11,186 nucleotides of DNA from an uncultured Acetobacteraceae bacterium (GTDB lineage: Bacteria; Pseudomonadota; Alphaproteobacteria; Acetobacterales; Acetobacteraceae). The notes beneath the pieces were generated by a model. That model worked only from the letters and a program-made list of their open reading frames with translations. It was not told the DNA's origin and ran no database searches. The stretch spans positions 1-11,186 of the forward strand of contig CAIMEK010000947.1 of assembly GCA_903839965.1 (NCBI GenBank), read 5' to 3'. Below are positions 1 through 7,059 of this stretch, piece after piece. Made by a program: the position numbers and the translations under genes. How positions within the stretch are numbered: position 1 is the stretch's first letter; every line of letters starts with the position of its first letter.

Positions 1-11
1 AGGAGATGCAT
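1..11 (-). CDS. Start of an unidentified minus-strand gene, cut by the left edge
   Basis: On the minus strand a complete Shine-Dalgarno sequence, AGGAGG (positions 22-17), lies 5 nt before an ATG at 11-9. Only Met-His-Leu and part of a fourth codon are inside the window, so nothing can be said about the product. It would lie just downstream of the HtrA-like gene on the same strand, separated by the double hairpin at 61-107. The strength and spacing of the ribosome-binding site are the only evidence. Confidence 0.35.
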
Positions 12-60
12 CGGCACCTCCTCACCCCCCTCTCGCCAAGACCCCCTAAACGAATGGGTT

Positions 61-107
61 CCAAGGGCCTCACGGCCCTTGGCGGGGTCGAGGGGCAGAG
101 CCCCTCG
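61..107 (-). terminator. Double hairpin after the HtrA-like gene
   Basis: Two perfect stem-loops lie just past the stop codon of the minus-strand gene. The first in its transcript is a 7-bp stem (CGAGGGG/CCCCTCG, 89-95 with 101-107, 5-nt loop). The second is a 9-bp stem (CCAAGGGCC/GGCCCTTGG, 61-69 with 74-82, TCAC loop on the plus strand). No clear U-tract follows, so it is not a textbook intrinsic terminator. The arrangement resembles the paired GC-rich hairpins often found after genes in Acetobacteraceae (from memory, not checked) and may be a dispersed repeat. Confidence 0.5.
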
Positions 108-109
108 CC

Positions 110-1111
110 TTAATGCAACCGTGGCCGCCGCAGGAACGCGGTGCGGTCGGCGGAGGTCAGTCGCACCGTCAATGTGCTGCCGTCGCGGTTGACGCGGAGC
201 ACCACGGGGGCGCCGGCCGTGCCGGAGGACCACACTTTGCGCCACAGGCTGGCCAGGTCGCTCACTTCCGTGTCGCCGACGCCGAGGATGCGGTCGCCCT
301 GGCGCAGGCCGGCGCGTTCGGCCGGGCCTTTGGTGGCGGTTCCGCCGACCACCAGGCCGCCGTCGTTCTCCATGGCGTAAAGGCCAAGCCAAGGGCGGGG
401 CGGGGCCTGGCTGTGGCCGAGCGTGAGCATGTCGTCCAGGATCGGGCGCAGCAGGCCGATCGGCACGATCATGTTCATGTCCATCCGGCGCTTGCCGTCG
501 CCCTGTTGGAGGATCAGCGAGCCGGTGCCCAGCAGTTTGCCGTCCTTGCCGATCAGCGCCGCGCCGCTCCAGAACGGGTGGGCCGGCGTGGTGAAAAACG
601 CCTCGTCGAGCAGGTATTCCCAGTAACCGGCGAATTCCTGCTTGCCGACCACCTTGGCCTCGACCGCGTGCTCGCGCCCGCCGCCGGCGGCGACGATGGC
701 CGGCGCGCCCAGGGTCACCGCGTCGGAATTGCCGAGTTCCAGCGCCGGCAGGTTGAGCCGGCCCAGCGCCTGCACCAGGCCGAATCCGGTCGTCTGGTCG
801 TAGCCCAGCGCGTGGCCCTGCACCGCGCGGCCGTCGGCGGTGATCAGCCAGACCGATTCGGCCTCGGTGATGAGGTAGCCGATGGTGAGCACCAGCCCGT
901 CCTCGCGGATCACCGCGCCGCTGCCCACGCGTTCGGTGCCCAGCGTGCCGGCGGTGAAGGCGTCCGAGGGAACGTTGGCGCGCAGCCCGACCACGGCCCG
1001 CAGCGTTCCTTCCAGGTCGAAGCTGTACTCGTCCGGGTCCGGCTGCAGATTCTGCGGAATCTCCCAGTCGGCTTCGTCCATGGGGGTCGTCGGATCTTCG
1101 GGGTCAAGCAT
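110..1111 (-). CDS. HtrA/trypsin-like protein with PDZ domain, catalytic triad degenerate (probable pseudoprotease)
   Basis: 333 aa. Residues about 37-230 follow the HtrA (S1C) chymotrypsin-like fold: GSGAVIREDGLVLT at 63-76 matches the family's GSGvIi..G.ilT block. Residues about 240-320 form a PDZ domain (GPAERAGLRQGDRILGVGD at 262-280). The HtrA His position (family LTNNHV) reads LTIGYL, giving Tyr79. The Asp position (family D..SDIAL) reads TTGFGL, giving Gly109. The Ser is kept at Ser182, but its family GNSGG setting has become FWSGA. Proteolysis is therefore unlikely. There is no signal peptide: the N-terminus is acidic and Pro-rich (residues 1-35), so the protein is probably cytoplasmic, unlike periplasmic DegP/DegQ. 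A role as PDZ-based scaffold or peptide binder is inferred. The ATG at 1111 has only a weak AGGT upstream and may be nearly leaderless. Confidence 0.85.
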   Translation of the reverse strand: MLDPEDPTTPMDEADWEIPQNLQPDPDEYSFDLEGTLRAVVGLRANVPSDAFTAGTLGTERVGSGAVIREDGLVLTIGYLITEAESVWLITADGRAVQGHALGYDQTTGFGLVQALGRLNLPALELGNSDAVTLGAPAIVAAGGGREHAVEAKVVGKQEFAGYWEYLLDEAFFTTPAHPFWSGAALIGKDGKLLGTGSLILQQGDGKRRMDMNMIVPIGLLRPILDDMLTLGHSQAPPRPWLGLYAMENDGGLVVGGTATKGPAERAGLRQGDRILGVGDTEVSDLASLWRKVWSSGTAGAPVVLRVNRDGSTLTVRLTSADRTAFLRRPRLH

Positions 1112-1119
1112 GATGACCT

Positions 1120-1138
1120 ATTATAGCAACACCGTTGC
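1120..1138 (-). promoter_or_regulatory. Candidate -10 box and small inverted repeat before the HtrA-like gene
   Basis: The minus strand reads a perfect TATAAT at 1125-1120, only 8 nt before the ATG at 1111. A transcript would start at or within a few bases of the start codon. Directly upstream is a 5-bp inverted repeat GCAAC-N3-GTTGC (1126-1138) that could bind a regulator. I see no good -35 box, so the call rests on the -10 match alone. Confidence 0.3.
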
Positions 1139-1201
1139 CGCGGGCGGAACCCGGCCGCTTGCGTGAATATCGCGTTGTGCCACGCTGGCGGTGACAGGAG
1201 A

Positions 1202-1207
1202 GGGAGG
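1202..1207 (+). promoter_or_regulatory. Ribosome-binding site fixing the oxidoreductase start at 1214
   Basis: GGGAGG lies 6 nt before the ATG at 1214, within a purine-rich run from 1197. The frame is open to a GTG at 1163, but this site and the family's usual N-terminus (a few residues before the first beta strand) both favour 1214. Confidence 0.7.
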
Positions 1208-1213
1208 CAGGCG

Positions 1214-2350
1214 ATGGCACAGCGGCGGGTCGGCATCATCATCCATGGGGCGACCGGGCGGATCGGCTCGACCCAGCATTTGCGCAACCTGTTGGCGATC
1301 CGCGCCGATGGCGGGGTGCTGCTGCGCAACGGCGACCGCTTGCTGCCCGATCCGCTGCTGTCCGGGCGCAACCCGGCCAAGCTGAAGGCGCTGGCCGAGG
1401 CCAATGGCGGGCTGCGCTGGACCACCGAGCTGGACACCGCGCTGTCCGGCGACGACGAGGTGTTCATGGAGTGCACGGCGAGCGGCTTTAGGGTGCCGCT
1501 GGTCGAACGCGCCATCGCCGCCGGCAAGCACATCCACATCGAGAAGCCGACGGCGCCGAGCCTTGCGGAGGCGGTGGCGCTGGCTGGGCTGGCCGACGTC
1601 GCGGGGGTGAAGCATGCGGTGGTGCAGGACAAGCTGTTCCTGCCCGGGTTCTCCAAGCTGCGCCTGCTGCGCGACGCCGGGTTTTTCGGCCGGATGCTGT
1701 CGGTACGGCTGGAATCGGGCTGGTTCGTGTTCGACGGCACGCTGCAGCCGGGTCAGCGGCCGAGCTGGAACTACCGCAGCCCAGGCGGCGGGCTGGCCTT
1801 CGATATGCTGTCGCACTACCGCTACATGATCGAGGGGCTGGCAGCGCCGTTCGTGCGGGTGGCCTGCCTGACCACCACCGCCATCCCCGAGCGCATCGAC
1901 GAGCGCGGCGAGCGCTACCGGGTGGATGTGGACGACAGCGTCTATTGCGTGGCGCAGCTGGCCGACGGCATCGCCTGCACGATCAGCGCGAGTTGGGCGA
2001 CGCGGGTGCGGCGCGACGACCTGATCCAGGTGCAGATCGACGGCACGCAGGGCTCGGCGGTGGCGGGCGGGCATCGCTGCGTCACCCAGGCGCTGGTGAA
2101 CACGCCGTCGCCGCGCTGGAACACCGAGGCCGGGCAGGAGTCCGATTTCCGCACCCAGTGGGCGGAGGTGCCGGGCATCGGCCCGTTCGGCTCCAGTTTC
2201 CGCCTGGTGTGGGAGCGCTTCCTGCGCCATCTCGGCGAGGGCGGCCCCTGCCCGACGCTGTGGGACGGCGCGCGCATGGTGCAGTTGGCGGAGGCCTGCC
2301 AGCGGTCGTCGCGGGGCGAGGGCTGGGTGGAGTTGCCGGCGCTGGTATGA
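1214..2350 (+). CDS. Gfo/Idh/MocA family NAD(P)-dependent oxidoreductase
   Basis: 378 aa, cytoplasmic, a normal length for the family. The N-terminal Rossmann fold shows GATGRIG at 12-18, and the family's cofactor/catalytic motif EKP is at 110-112 (Lys111). The C-terminal dehydrogenase domain carries GGGLAFDMLSH at 191-201, matching the conserved GG..D...H signature (Asp197, His201). Such enzymes oxidise or reduce sugars, inositols or related polyols and keto-sugars; the substrate cannot be read here. The end of the second beta strand reads SGRNPAK rather than carrying an acidic residue, which hints at NADP(H) use (inference). Residues about 31-50 look longer than usual for this loop. The last codons overlap the next gene by ATGA, so the two are probably translationally coupled. 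Confidence 0.88.
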   Translation: MAQRRVGIIIHGATGRIGSTQHLRNLLAIRADGGVLLRNGDRLLPDPLLSGRNPAKLKALAEANGGLRWTTELDTALSGDDEVFMECTASGFRVPLVERAIAAGKHIHIEKPTAPSLAEAVALAGLADVAGVKHAVVQDKLFLPGFSKLRLLRDAGFFGRMLSVRLESGWFVFDGTLQPGQRPSWNYRSPGGGLAFDMLSHYRYMIEGLAAPFVRVACLTTTAIPERIDERGERYRVDVDDSVYCVAQLADGIACTISASWATRVRRDDLIQVQIDGTQGSAVAGGHRCVTQALVNTPSPRWNTEAGQESDFRTQWAEVPGIGPFGSSFRLVWERFLRHLGEGGPCPTLWDGARMVQLAEACQRSSRGEGWVELPALV

Positions 2351-2805
2351 CCGAGATCTACATCGACGCCGACGCCTGTCCGGTGCGCGAGGAGGTCTAC
2401 CGGGTGGCGGGGCGGCTGGGGCTGGTGGTGCATGTGGTGTCGAACGGGTCGCGGCCGATCCGCCCGCCGGGGTTGCGCAATGTGCGCATGGTGGTGGTGG
2501 GGGCGGGGGCGGATATCGCCGACGACTGGATCGCCGAGCGCATCGGGCCGGTGGATGTGTGCGTCACCTCCGACATTCCCTTGGCCGCGCGCTGCCTGGC
2601 GCGGGGCGCGCGGGCGCTGGCGGCGAACGGCAAGCTGTGGACGGCGGACAATATCGGCGGGGCGCTGGCCGGGCGGGAGGTGGCGCGGCACATGCGCGAG
2701 ATGGGCATGCTGACCGGCGGGCCTGCGACGCTGACCAAGGCGGACCGCTCGCGCTTCCTCAGCGCGCTGGACACGGTGGTGCAGGCGGCGCTGCGGGCGG
2801 GGTAG
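2347..2805 (+). CDS. yaiI: UPF0178 (DUF188) family protein, YaiI/YqxD-like
   Basis: 152 aa, the same size as Escherichia coli YaiI. Family hallmarks are all present: IDADACP at 6-12, ADDWI at 58-62, TSDIPLA at 74-80, and GGP with a following DR..F at 124-137. The conserved acidic residues (Asp7, Asp9, Asp59, Asp60, Asp76) resemble a PIN-like metal-binding nuclease site, but as far as I know no biochemical function is established for the family. The ATG overlaps the stop of the oxidoreductase gene, so it is expressed with it. The pairing looks like co-transcription more than shared function, since yaiI genes occur in varied settings. The identity is secure; the role is not. Confidence 0.93.
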   Translation: MTEIYIDADACPVREEVYRVAGRLGLVVHVVSNGSRPIRPPGLRNVRMVVVGAGADIADDWIAERIGPVDVCVTSDIPLAARCLARGARALAANGKLWTADNIGGALAGREVARHMREMGMLTGGPATLTKADRSRFLSALDTVVQAALRAG

Positions 2806-2821
2806 CCTCGCCGCCCGCAGC
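2790..2821. terminator. 11-bp inverted repeat between convergent genes, spanning the yaiI stop
   Basis: GCTGCGGGCGG (2790-2800) and CCGCCCGCAGC (2811-2821) are perfect complements with a 10-nt loop. The TAG stop of the yaiI-like gene lies inside the loop, and the opposing chemotaxis gene ends at 2825. With only 19 bp between the two genes, this is the natural bidirectional transcription stop. Neither strand has a U-tract, so pausing, RNA 3'-end protection or Rho-assisted termination is as likely as intrinsic termination. Confidence 0.6.
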
Positions 2822-2824
2822 CGC

Positions 2825-4165
2825 TCAGGCCGTCTTCACCTTATCGATGAATTCCCGCACATCGACGCGCAGCCGGTCCGCTTCGTCCGACAGCCTGCCC
2901 GCCGAGGACAGCACCAGCTCGGCGGCGTTGCCGGTCGCGCGGGCGCCGTCGGCCACGCCCACGATATCGGCACTCACCTGCTGGGTGCCGGTCGCCGCCT
3001 CGTGCACGTTGCGGGCGATTTCCTGCGTGGCGGCGCCCTGTTCCTCGACCGCCGCGGCGATGGCGGCCGCGATCCGGCTGAGTTCCTCGATGGTTTGCGC
3101 AATCGACTCGATCGCGCGCACCGCCTCGCCGGTTGCCGTCTGGATCTCTCCGATCTGCTGGCTGATGTCGCCGGTCGCCTTTGCGGTCTGGTTGGCGAGC
3201 GATTTCACCTCCGAGGCCACCACCGCGAAGCCCTTGCCGGCATCCCCGGCGCGCGCCGCCTCGATGGTGGCGTTCAGCGCCAGCAGGTTGGTCTGCCCGG
3301 CGATGCTGCTGATCAGCCCGACCACGTCGCCGATCTTCTGCGCGCTGCCTGCCAGGGTCTTGACGATCGTATCGGTGCGGTGGGCGTCGTCCACCGCCCG
3401 GCCCGCGATCGCCGAGGACTGCGCCACCTGGCGGGCGATTTCGGCTACCGAACTGGACAGGTCCTCGGCGGCGGCCGCCACGGTCTGCACGTTGACGCTG
3501 GCCTCTTCCACCGCGGCGGCGACGCTGGTGACCTGCTGGGTGGTTTCGTCGGTGGTGCCCGACAGCGACTGGGCGGTCGCCCGCAGATCGCTCGCCGCGC
3601 TGGAGACCACGCCGACCAGGGCGCCGGTCTTCGCCTCGAAGGTCTGCAGCAGCGCATCCACCTTGCGGCCGCGGCGTTCGCGTTCGAGCAGCAACGCCTC
3701 CTGGTAGACCGAAATCGCGATGTCCATGTCCAGCAGCACGGCCGCATTCACCGCGGCCATGGTCGCGCGGAGCCTGGCCGCCGAGAAGCGATGCTTGCGA
3801 ATGGCCAGGTCGGTCAGCCCGTCCAGCACATAGGCATAGCCGCCGATATACCAGCGCGGCTCCAGGCCGATCCGGTGGTGTACCAGGGCGATGGCATGCA
3901 CGCTCTCGTAATAGGCGGCGTCGAAGGTGCCGGAGAACAAGCGTTTCCAATGGGTGGTCTGCGCACGGATGAGCCTGGGCACCTGGTCGCCGACCAGCGC
4001 CTTCAGGTGCGGTTCCGCGCTGACGTGCCGGTAGAACCCCTCCAGGACGCTCGGGAGGTTCGGTTCGACGATTTTCCAGAATTCCCGCAGAACTTCCGCT
4101 GTGGCCGGCGATATGCGCATGAAGCGGGTTCGCGTGCCCAGGTCGCCCTCGTTCACCGCCGCCAT
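2825..4165 (-). CDS. Globin-coupled methyl-accepting chemotaxis protein (HemAT-type aerotaxis transducer)
   Basis: 446 aa, with no membrane segment, so a soluble transducer, close in size to Bacillus HemAT. Residues about 15-160 form a protoglobin sensor. His96 in [16 protein letters not shown] (95-110) aligns with the proximal haem ligand of HemAT (IHLRIGL.P.WYMGAF). Tyr45 in GFYRHV aligns with the B10 tyrosine that contacts bound oxygen. A charged helix (about 155-175) leads to the signalling domain, whose hairpin tip is unmistakable: [20 protein letters not shown] at 288-307, then [11 protein letters not shown] at 310-320. By family knowledge it senses oxygen and controls CheA through CheW. 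No che genes are nearby. I chose ATG 4165 because GGAG sits 6 nt upstream; a TTG at 4183 would add six residues but has a poor site. Confidence 0.93.
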   Translation of the reverse strand: MAAVNEGDLGTRTRFMRISPATAEVLREFWKIVEPNLPSVLEGFYRHVSAEPHLKALVGDQVPRLIRAQTTHWKRLFSGTFDAAYYESVHAIALVHHRIGLEPRWYIGGYAYVLDGLTDLAIRKHRFSAARLRATMAAVNAAVLLDMDIAISVYQEALLLERERRGRKVDALLQTFEAKTGALVGVVSSAASDLRATAQSLSGTTDETTQQVTSVAAAVEEASVNVQTVAAAAEDLSSSVAEIARQVAQSSAIAGRAVDDAHRTDTIVKTLAGSAQKIGDVVGLISSIAGQTNLLALNATIEAARAGDAGKGFAVVASEVKSLANQTAKATGDISQQIGEIQTATGEAVRAIESIAQTIEELSRIAAAIAAAVEEQGAATQEIARNVHEAATGTQQVSADIVGVADGARATGNAAELVLSSAGRLSDEADRLRVDVREFIDKVKTA

Positions 4166-4171
4166 GGCGCG

Positions 4172-4175
4172 CTCC
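4172..4175 (-). promoter_or_regulatory. Ribosome-binding site deciding the transducer start
   Basis: On the minus strand GGAG (4175-4172) lies 6 nt before ATG 4165. The alternative TTG at 4183 is preceded only by a weak GAGAA with poor spacing. Confidence 0.5.
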
Positions 4176-4266
4176 AGTTCCAATTCTCAAACCGAGGCTT
4201 GCGCCAACTTCTGAAATTATCGGTAAATTCGGGGCGGGCGGCGGCGGGCGGGCTTCGCGCGGCATC

Positions 4267-4295
4267 TTGATCGTCCGCGCCGGGTTGGCTAGGCT
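4267..4295 (+). promoter_or_regulatory. Candidate sigma-70-type promoter of the GntR-ABC operon
   Basis: TTGATC (4267-4272), a 17-bp spacer and TAGGCT (4290-4295) give a plausible housekeeping promoter. Transcription would start near 4302, about 27 nt before the first gene. The candidate promoter at 11104-11132 has the same 17-bp spacing and the same GCTAGG around its -10, which gives mild support to both. Confidence 0.4.
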
Positions 4296-4304
4296 GGCAC
4301 CGGA

Positions 4305-4321
4305 TATCGATAATCAATCGA
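4305..4321 (+). promoter_or_regulatory. Candidate operator: inverted repeat just before the GntR start
   Basis: TCGAT (4307-4311), 5 nt, ATCGA (4317-4321) is a perfect inverted repeat. It overlaps an 8-bp palindrome TATCGATA (4305-4312) and abuts the ribosome-binding site GAGGA (4320-4324). Its place between the likely transcription start and the start codon of a regulator gene suits autoregulation. The 8-mer CGATAATC (4308-4315) recurs inverted at 7107-7114 within the same operon. Confidence 0.4.
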
Positions 4322-4328
4322 GGAAACC

Positions 4329-4958
4329 TTGCCCGAAGCCCGGGCCTCCCACGTCCTGTCCGAACTGCGCCGGCGCATCGTCATGAACGAACTGATGCCC
4401 GGCGCGCCACTCACCGAACTCGGCCTGGCCGCCGACCTCGGCTGCAGCCAGTCCTCGGTGCGCGAGGCGCTGCTGCGGCTGGAAGGCGAGGGGCTGGTGC
4501 TGCGCGCCGGCCGGCACGGCACCACCATCACCGACCTCGACGTCGGCTCCGCCGCCGAAATGCTCAACCTGCGCCGCCGCATCGAACTGCGCGGCGCCCG
4601 CCGCGCAGTGCGCCGAATTTCCGCCGGCGATATCGAGGGGCTGTGCCTCCTGCAGGAGCGCATGGAGCGCGCCGCCGAGGCCGGCGACGCCTGGGCGGTG
4701 CTGGAGGCCGACATGGACCTGCATCTGGCGCTGTTCCGCGCTTCCGGGCTGCACGCCATGGGGCCTATCCTGGCGCGCTGCATGCTGCACTCGCATCGCT
4801 TCCGCCTGTGGGCGCCCTGGCACCACCGGTCGCTGCTGGCAACGGCCTTGCGGCACCGGCCCATCCTGGCGGCCCTGCAGGGCGGCGACGCGGCCGGTCT
4901 GGCACGCGAACTCGGTGCCCATCTGGACACCATCGTCGAAAGGAAGACCGTCGCATGA
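4329..4958 (+). CDS. GntR family transcriptional regulator, FCD (FadR) subfamily
   Basis: 209 aa from a TTG start with GAGGA about 4 nt upstream. That spacing is slightly short, but no better start keeps the whole DNA-binding domain. Residues about 5-68 are the winged helix-turn-helix (recognition region SQSSVREALLRLEGEGLV at 40-57). Residues about 75-205 are the all-helical FCD effector domain with its likely metal/ligand residues: Asp128 and His132 (D-x3-H), His176 (RHRPILAAL) and His198 (AHL). FCD regulators usually bind organic acids or sugar acids and often repress the adjacent operon. It heads a run of six same-strand genes and overlaps the hydrolase gene by ATGA, so it most likely controls that hydrolase-importer operon and itself. 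Ligand unknown. Confidence 0.9.
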   Translation: MPEARASHVLSELRRRIVMNELMPGAPLTELGLAADLGCSQSSVREALLRLEGEGLVLRAGRHGTTITDLDVGSAAEMLNLRRRIELRGARRAVRRISAGDIEGLCLLQERMERAAEAGDAWAVLEADMDLHLALFRASGLHAMGPILARCMLHSHRFRLWAPWHHRSLLATALRHRPILAALQGGDAAGLARELGAHLDTIVERKTVA

Positions 4959-5839
4959 GCCACTCGCCGCATCCGCAAATGCTGCCGATCCTCGCCATGC
5001 AGCGGGCGACCCCGGCGCCGGACTACGAGCACATGCCGCTGGCGGCGGGGCGCGCCACCTTCAACGAGACGCACGGGCGCATGAACAGCCCGCTGCCGCC
5101 GGCCAGCGCCCGCGATCTGGTGGTGGGCGGCGTGCCCTGCTGCCTGATCAACGAGGCCGCCGGCCCGGGCATGATCGTGTTCGTGCACGGCGGCGGCTGG
5201 ACCTTCGGCAACCCGGCGAGCCACCAGCGCTGCGCCCGCCTGCTGGCGCTGGACGCGGCCATGCCGGTGCTGCTGCCCGACTACCGCCTGGCGCCCGAAC
5301 ATCCCTGCCCGGCGGCCATCGAGGACGTGCTGGCCGTACTCGCCGCCCTGCCGCCCGGCCCGCTGGTGCTCGGCGGGGATTCGGCCGGCGCCAACATCGC
5401 GCTGGCGGTCGCCCAGGCCGGCGCGGGCACCGGCGCGCGGCCGGACCTGCTGTCGCTGTGGTACGGCTGCTTCGCGCCGATCTTCGACACCCGCAGCCAC
5501 CGCGATTGCGGCGACGGCAGCTTCGGCCTGACCTCGCAGCGCATGCGCTGGTACTGGGACAACTGGCTGGGCGAAACCCCCGACCCGCGCGGCATTCCGC
5601 TCGACGGCCCGATGGCGGGGCTGCCGCGCATCCACCTGCTGGCGGCCGGGCTCGACTGCCTGCGCGACGACTCGCTGATCCTCTCCGGCAAGCTCGCCGA
5701 TGCCGGGGTGCCCTACCGCCTGGACATGATACCGGGCGTGGTGCACGGGTTCCTGCAGATGTCGGTGCTGCTGGAGCCTGCCCGCCGCGCCATCGCCACC
5801 ATTGCCGATGAGATCAAGCGCACGCTGAACCGGGAGTGA
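4955..5839 (+). CDS. Alpha/beta hydrolase, hormone-sensitive-lipase (HSL) family esterase
   Basis: 294 aa, no signal peptide, so cytoplasmic. HSL hallmarks are in order: HGGGW (78-82) forming the oxyanion hole, the nucleophile elbow GDSAG (141-145, Ser143), the acid near Asp234 (GLDCLRDDS) and His264 in VVHGF. DYRLAPEHPCPAAIEDV at 109-125 is also typical. The family hydrolyses short acyl esters or related amide and lactone bonds. Lying between the regulator and the binding proteins of an importer, it probably acts on the imported compound, for example by deacylating it (inference). The start overlaps the GntR stop (ATGA), with AGGA about 10 nt upstream. Its 3' end (5826-5836) contains an 11-bp sequence that recurs upstream of the second binding-protein gene. 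Confidence 0.9.
   Translation: MSHSPHPQMLPILAMQRATPAPDYEHMPLAAGRATFNETHGRMNSPLPPASARDLVVGGVPCCLINEAAGPGMIVFVHGGGWTFGNPASHQRCARLLALDAAMPVLLPDYRLAPEHPCPAAIEDVLAVLAALPPGPLVLGGDSAGANIALAVAQAGAGTGARPDLLSLWYGCFAPIFDTRSHRDCGDGSFGLTSQRMRWYWDNWLGETPDPRGIPLDGPMAGLPRIHLLAAGLDCLRDDSLILSGKLADAGVPYRLDMIPGVVHGFLQMSVLLEPARRAIATIADEIKRTLNRE
5832..5836 (+). promoter_or_regulatory. Ribosome-binding site deciding the first binding-protein start
   Basis: GGGAG lies 8 nt before ATG 5845. In-frame GTG 5836 and ATG 5839 are also possible but sit on or against this site. The paralogue's start, an MKRR signal peptide behind the same CCGGGAG context, supports 5845. Confidence 0.7.
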
Positions 5840-5844
5840 TGCCC

Positions 5845-7059
5845 ATGAAACGTCGTTCGTTGCTTGCCGGCGCCGCCGCGCTGGCCGCCGCGCCGCTCGC
5901 CCGTCCGCATGCCCAGCAGCCCGTCACGGTGCGCTGGTGGTACCATTTCGACGACCCCACCGCCACGCCCGCCGCCCTGGTGGCCGACTTCGAAAAGGCC
6001 AACCCCGGCATCAAGCTGCAGGCCGAGAGCATCCCGTGGGGCGGCGGCGCCGACTACGACACCCGCCTCTACACCAGCCTGATCGCCGGCAACGCGCCGG
6101 ACTGCGGCATGGTCAAGTTCCTCAACCAGCCCAGGCTGATGGAAATGGAGGCGCTGAAGCCGCTCGACGACGACATCGCCGTCTGGTCGGGTCGCACCGA
6201 CATCTCCGAGGACCTGTGGCGGCTGCATCGCGCGCCGGACGGCAAGCGCTACTACCTGCCGGTGCAGATCGTGGTGCTCTACCTCTATGTGCGGCAGGAC
6301 TGGTTCGCCCAGAAGAACCTGCCCATGCCGACCGACTTCGCCACCTTCCTCGCCGGCGCCCAGGGCGTCACCGGCGGCGACCGCTGGGGCTTCGGCCTGC
6401 GCGGCGGCGCCGGCGGGCACGACCATTGGGGCAGTTTTGTCCTTGGCGGCGGCGCCAGGCTCGAAAAGGGCGGGCTGGTCACCCCGGCCGCGCTGGCGGC
6501 GAACCGCTGGTTCATCGACCTGCACCGCACCCACCACGTCTTCCCGCCCTCCGCGCCAAGCGACGGCTTCGTGCAGACCATCGCCAACATGAAGGCCGGC
6601 CGCACCGCCATGACCATCCACCATATCGGCTCGGCCAACGAGATGGTGGCGGCGCTGGGCGATGCCATCACCGCCATTCCGGTGCCGCGCGGGCCGGGTG
6701 GCGACGCCTGGACCGATTTCGGCGACGGCTCGAACGCCATCTTCGCGGCCAGCAAGAACCCCGAGGCGGCGTGGCGGTGGATTTCCTTCCTCTCCACCGC
6801 GGCGCCGAACATCGCGTTCAACAAGCTGGCCGGCCAGGTGCCGGTGACCACCTCCGGCGGCAAGGAATGGAACGTCCAGCCGAAGCGTTTCCTGGACGCC
6901 ACCTTCGCCTCGCTGCCGATCGCGCATTCGCTGCCGCCGACCCCGCAGACCGCCGACTTCACCCGCACGGTCTGGCCGCAAACCACGCAGAAGGCCCTGC
7001 TCGGGCAGATCACGCCCGACGAGATGATGCAGACCTTCGAAAAGCTGTTCTTCGGTTGA
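5845..7059 (+). CDS. ABC importer extracellular solute-binding protein, family 1 (first paralogue)
   Basis: 404 aa. The N-terminal MKRRSLLAGAAALAAAPLA is a signal peptide with a twin-arginine-like start (RRSLLAG), cut probably after Ala23, so the mature protein is periplasmic. The body matches family 1 sugar-binding proteins: VTVRWWYHFDDPTATPAALV at 27-46, then RLYTSLIAGNAPD at 74-86, and AGRTAMTIHHIGSANE with a final Trp-rich region. Such proteins capture a sugar or sugar-like solute and deliver it to MalF/MalG-type permeases. It starts 5 bp after the hydrolase stop. It is ungapped and about 78% identical to the next gene product (87 differences in 404, hand count), with changes at likely pocket positions (Trp65, Gly66, Asp110, His227). 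The substrate cannot be told. Confidence 0.9.
   Translation: MKRRSLLAGAAALAAAPLARPHAQQPVTVRWWYHFDDPTATPAALVADFEKANPGIKLQAESIPWGGGADYDTRLYTSLIAGNAPDCGMVKFLNQPRLMEMEALKPLDDDIAVWSGRTDISEDLWRLHRAPDGKRYYLPVQIVVLYLYVRQDWFAQKNLPMPTDFATFLAGAQGVTGGDRWGFGLRGGAGGHDHWGSFVLGGGARLEKGGLVTPAALAANRWFIDLHRTHHVFPPSAPSDGFVQTIANMKAGRTAMTIHHIGSANEMVAALGDAITAIPVPRGPGGDAWTDFGDGSNAIFAASKNPEAAWRWISFLSTAAPNIAFNKLAGQVPVTTSGGKEWNVQPKRFLDATFASLPIAHSLPPTPQTADFTRTVWPQTTQKALLGQITPDEMMQTFEKLFFG

Noticed and set aside
113..1126. 337-codon plus-strand frame opposite the HtrA-like gene
   Set aside because: It is the reverse shadow of a gene with recognisable trypsin-like and PDZ motifs; its own product is low-complexity.
4643..4954. 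Upstream extension of the hydrolase frame inside the GntR gene
   Set aside because: The extension is Gly/Arg/Ala-rich and not hydrolase-like. The ATGA overlap and AGGA support 4955.
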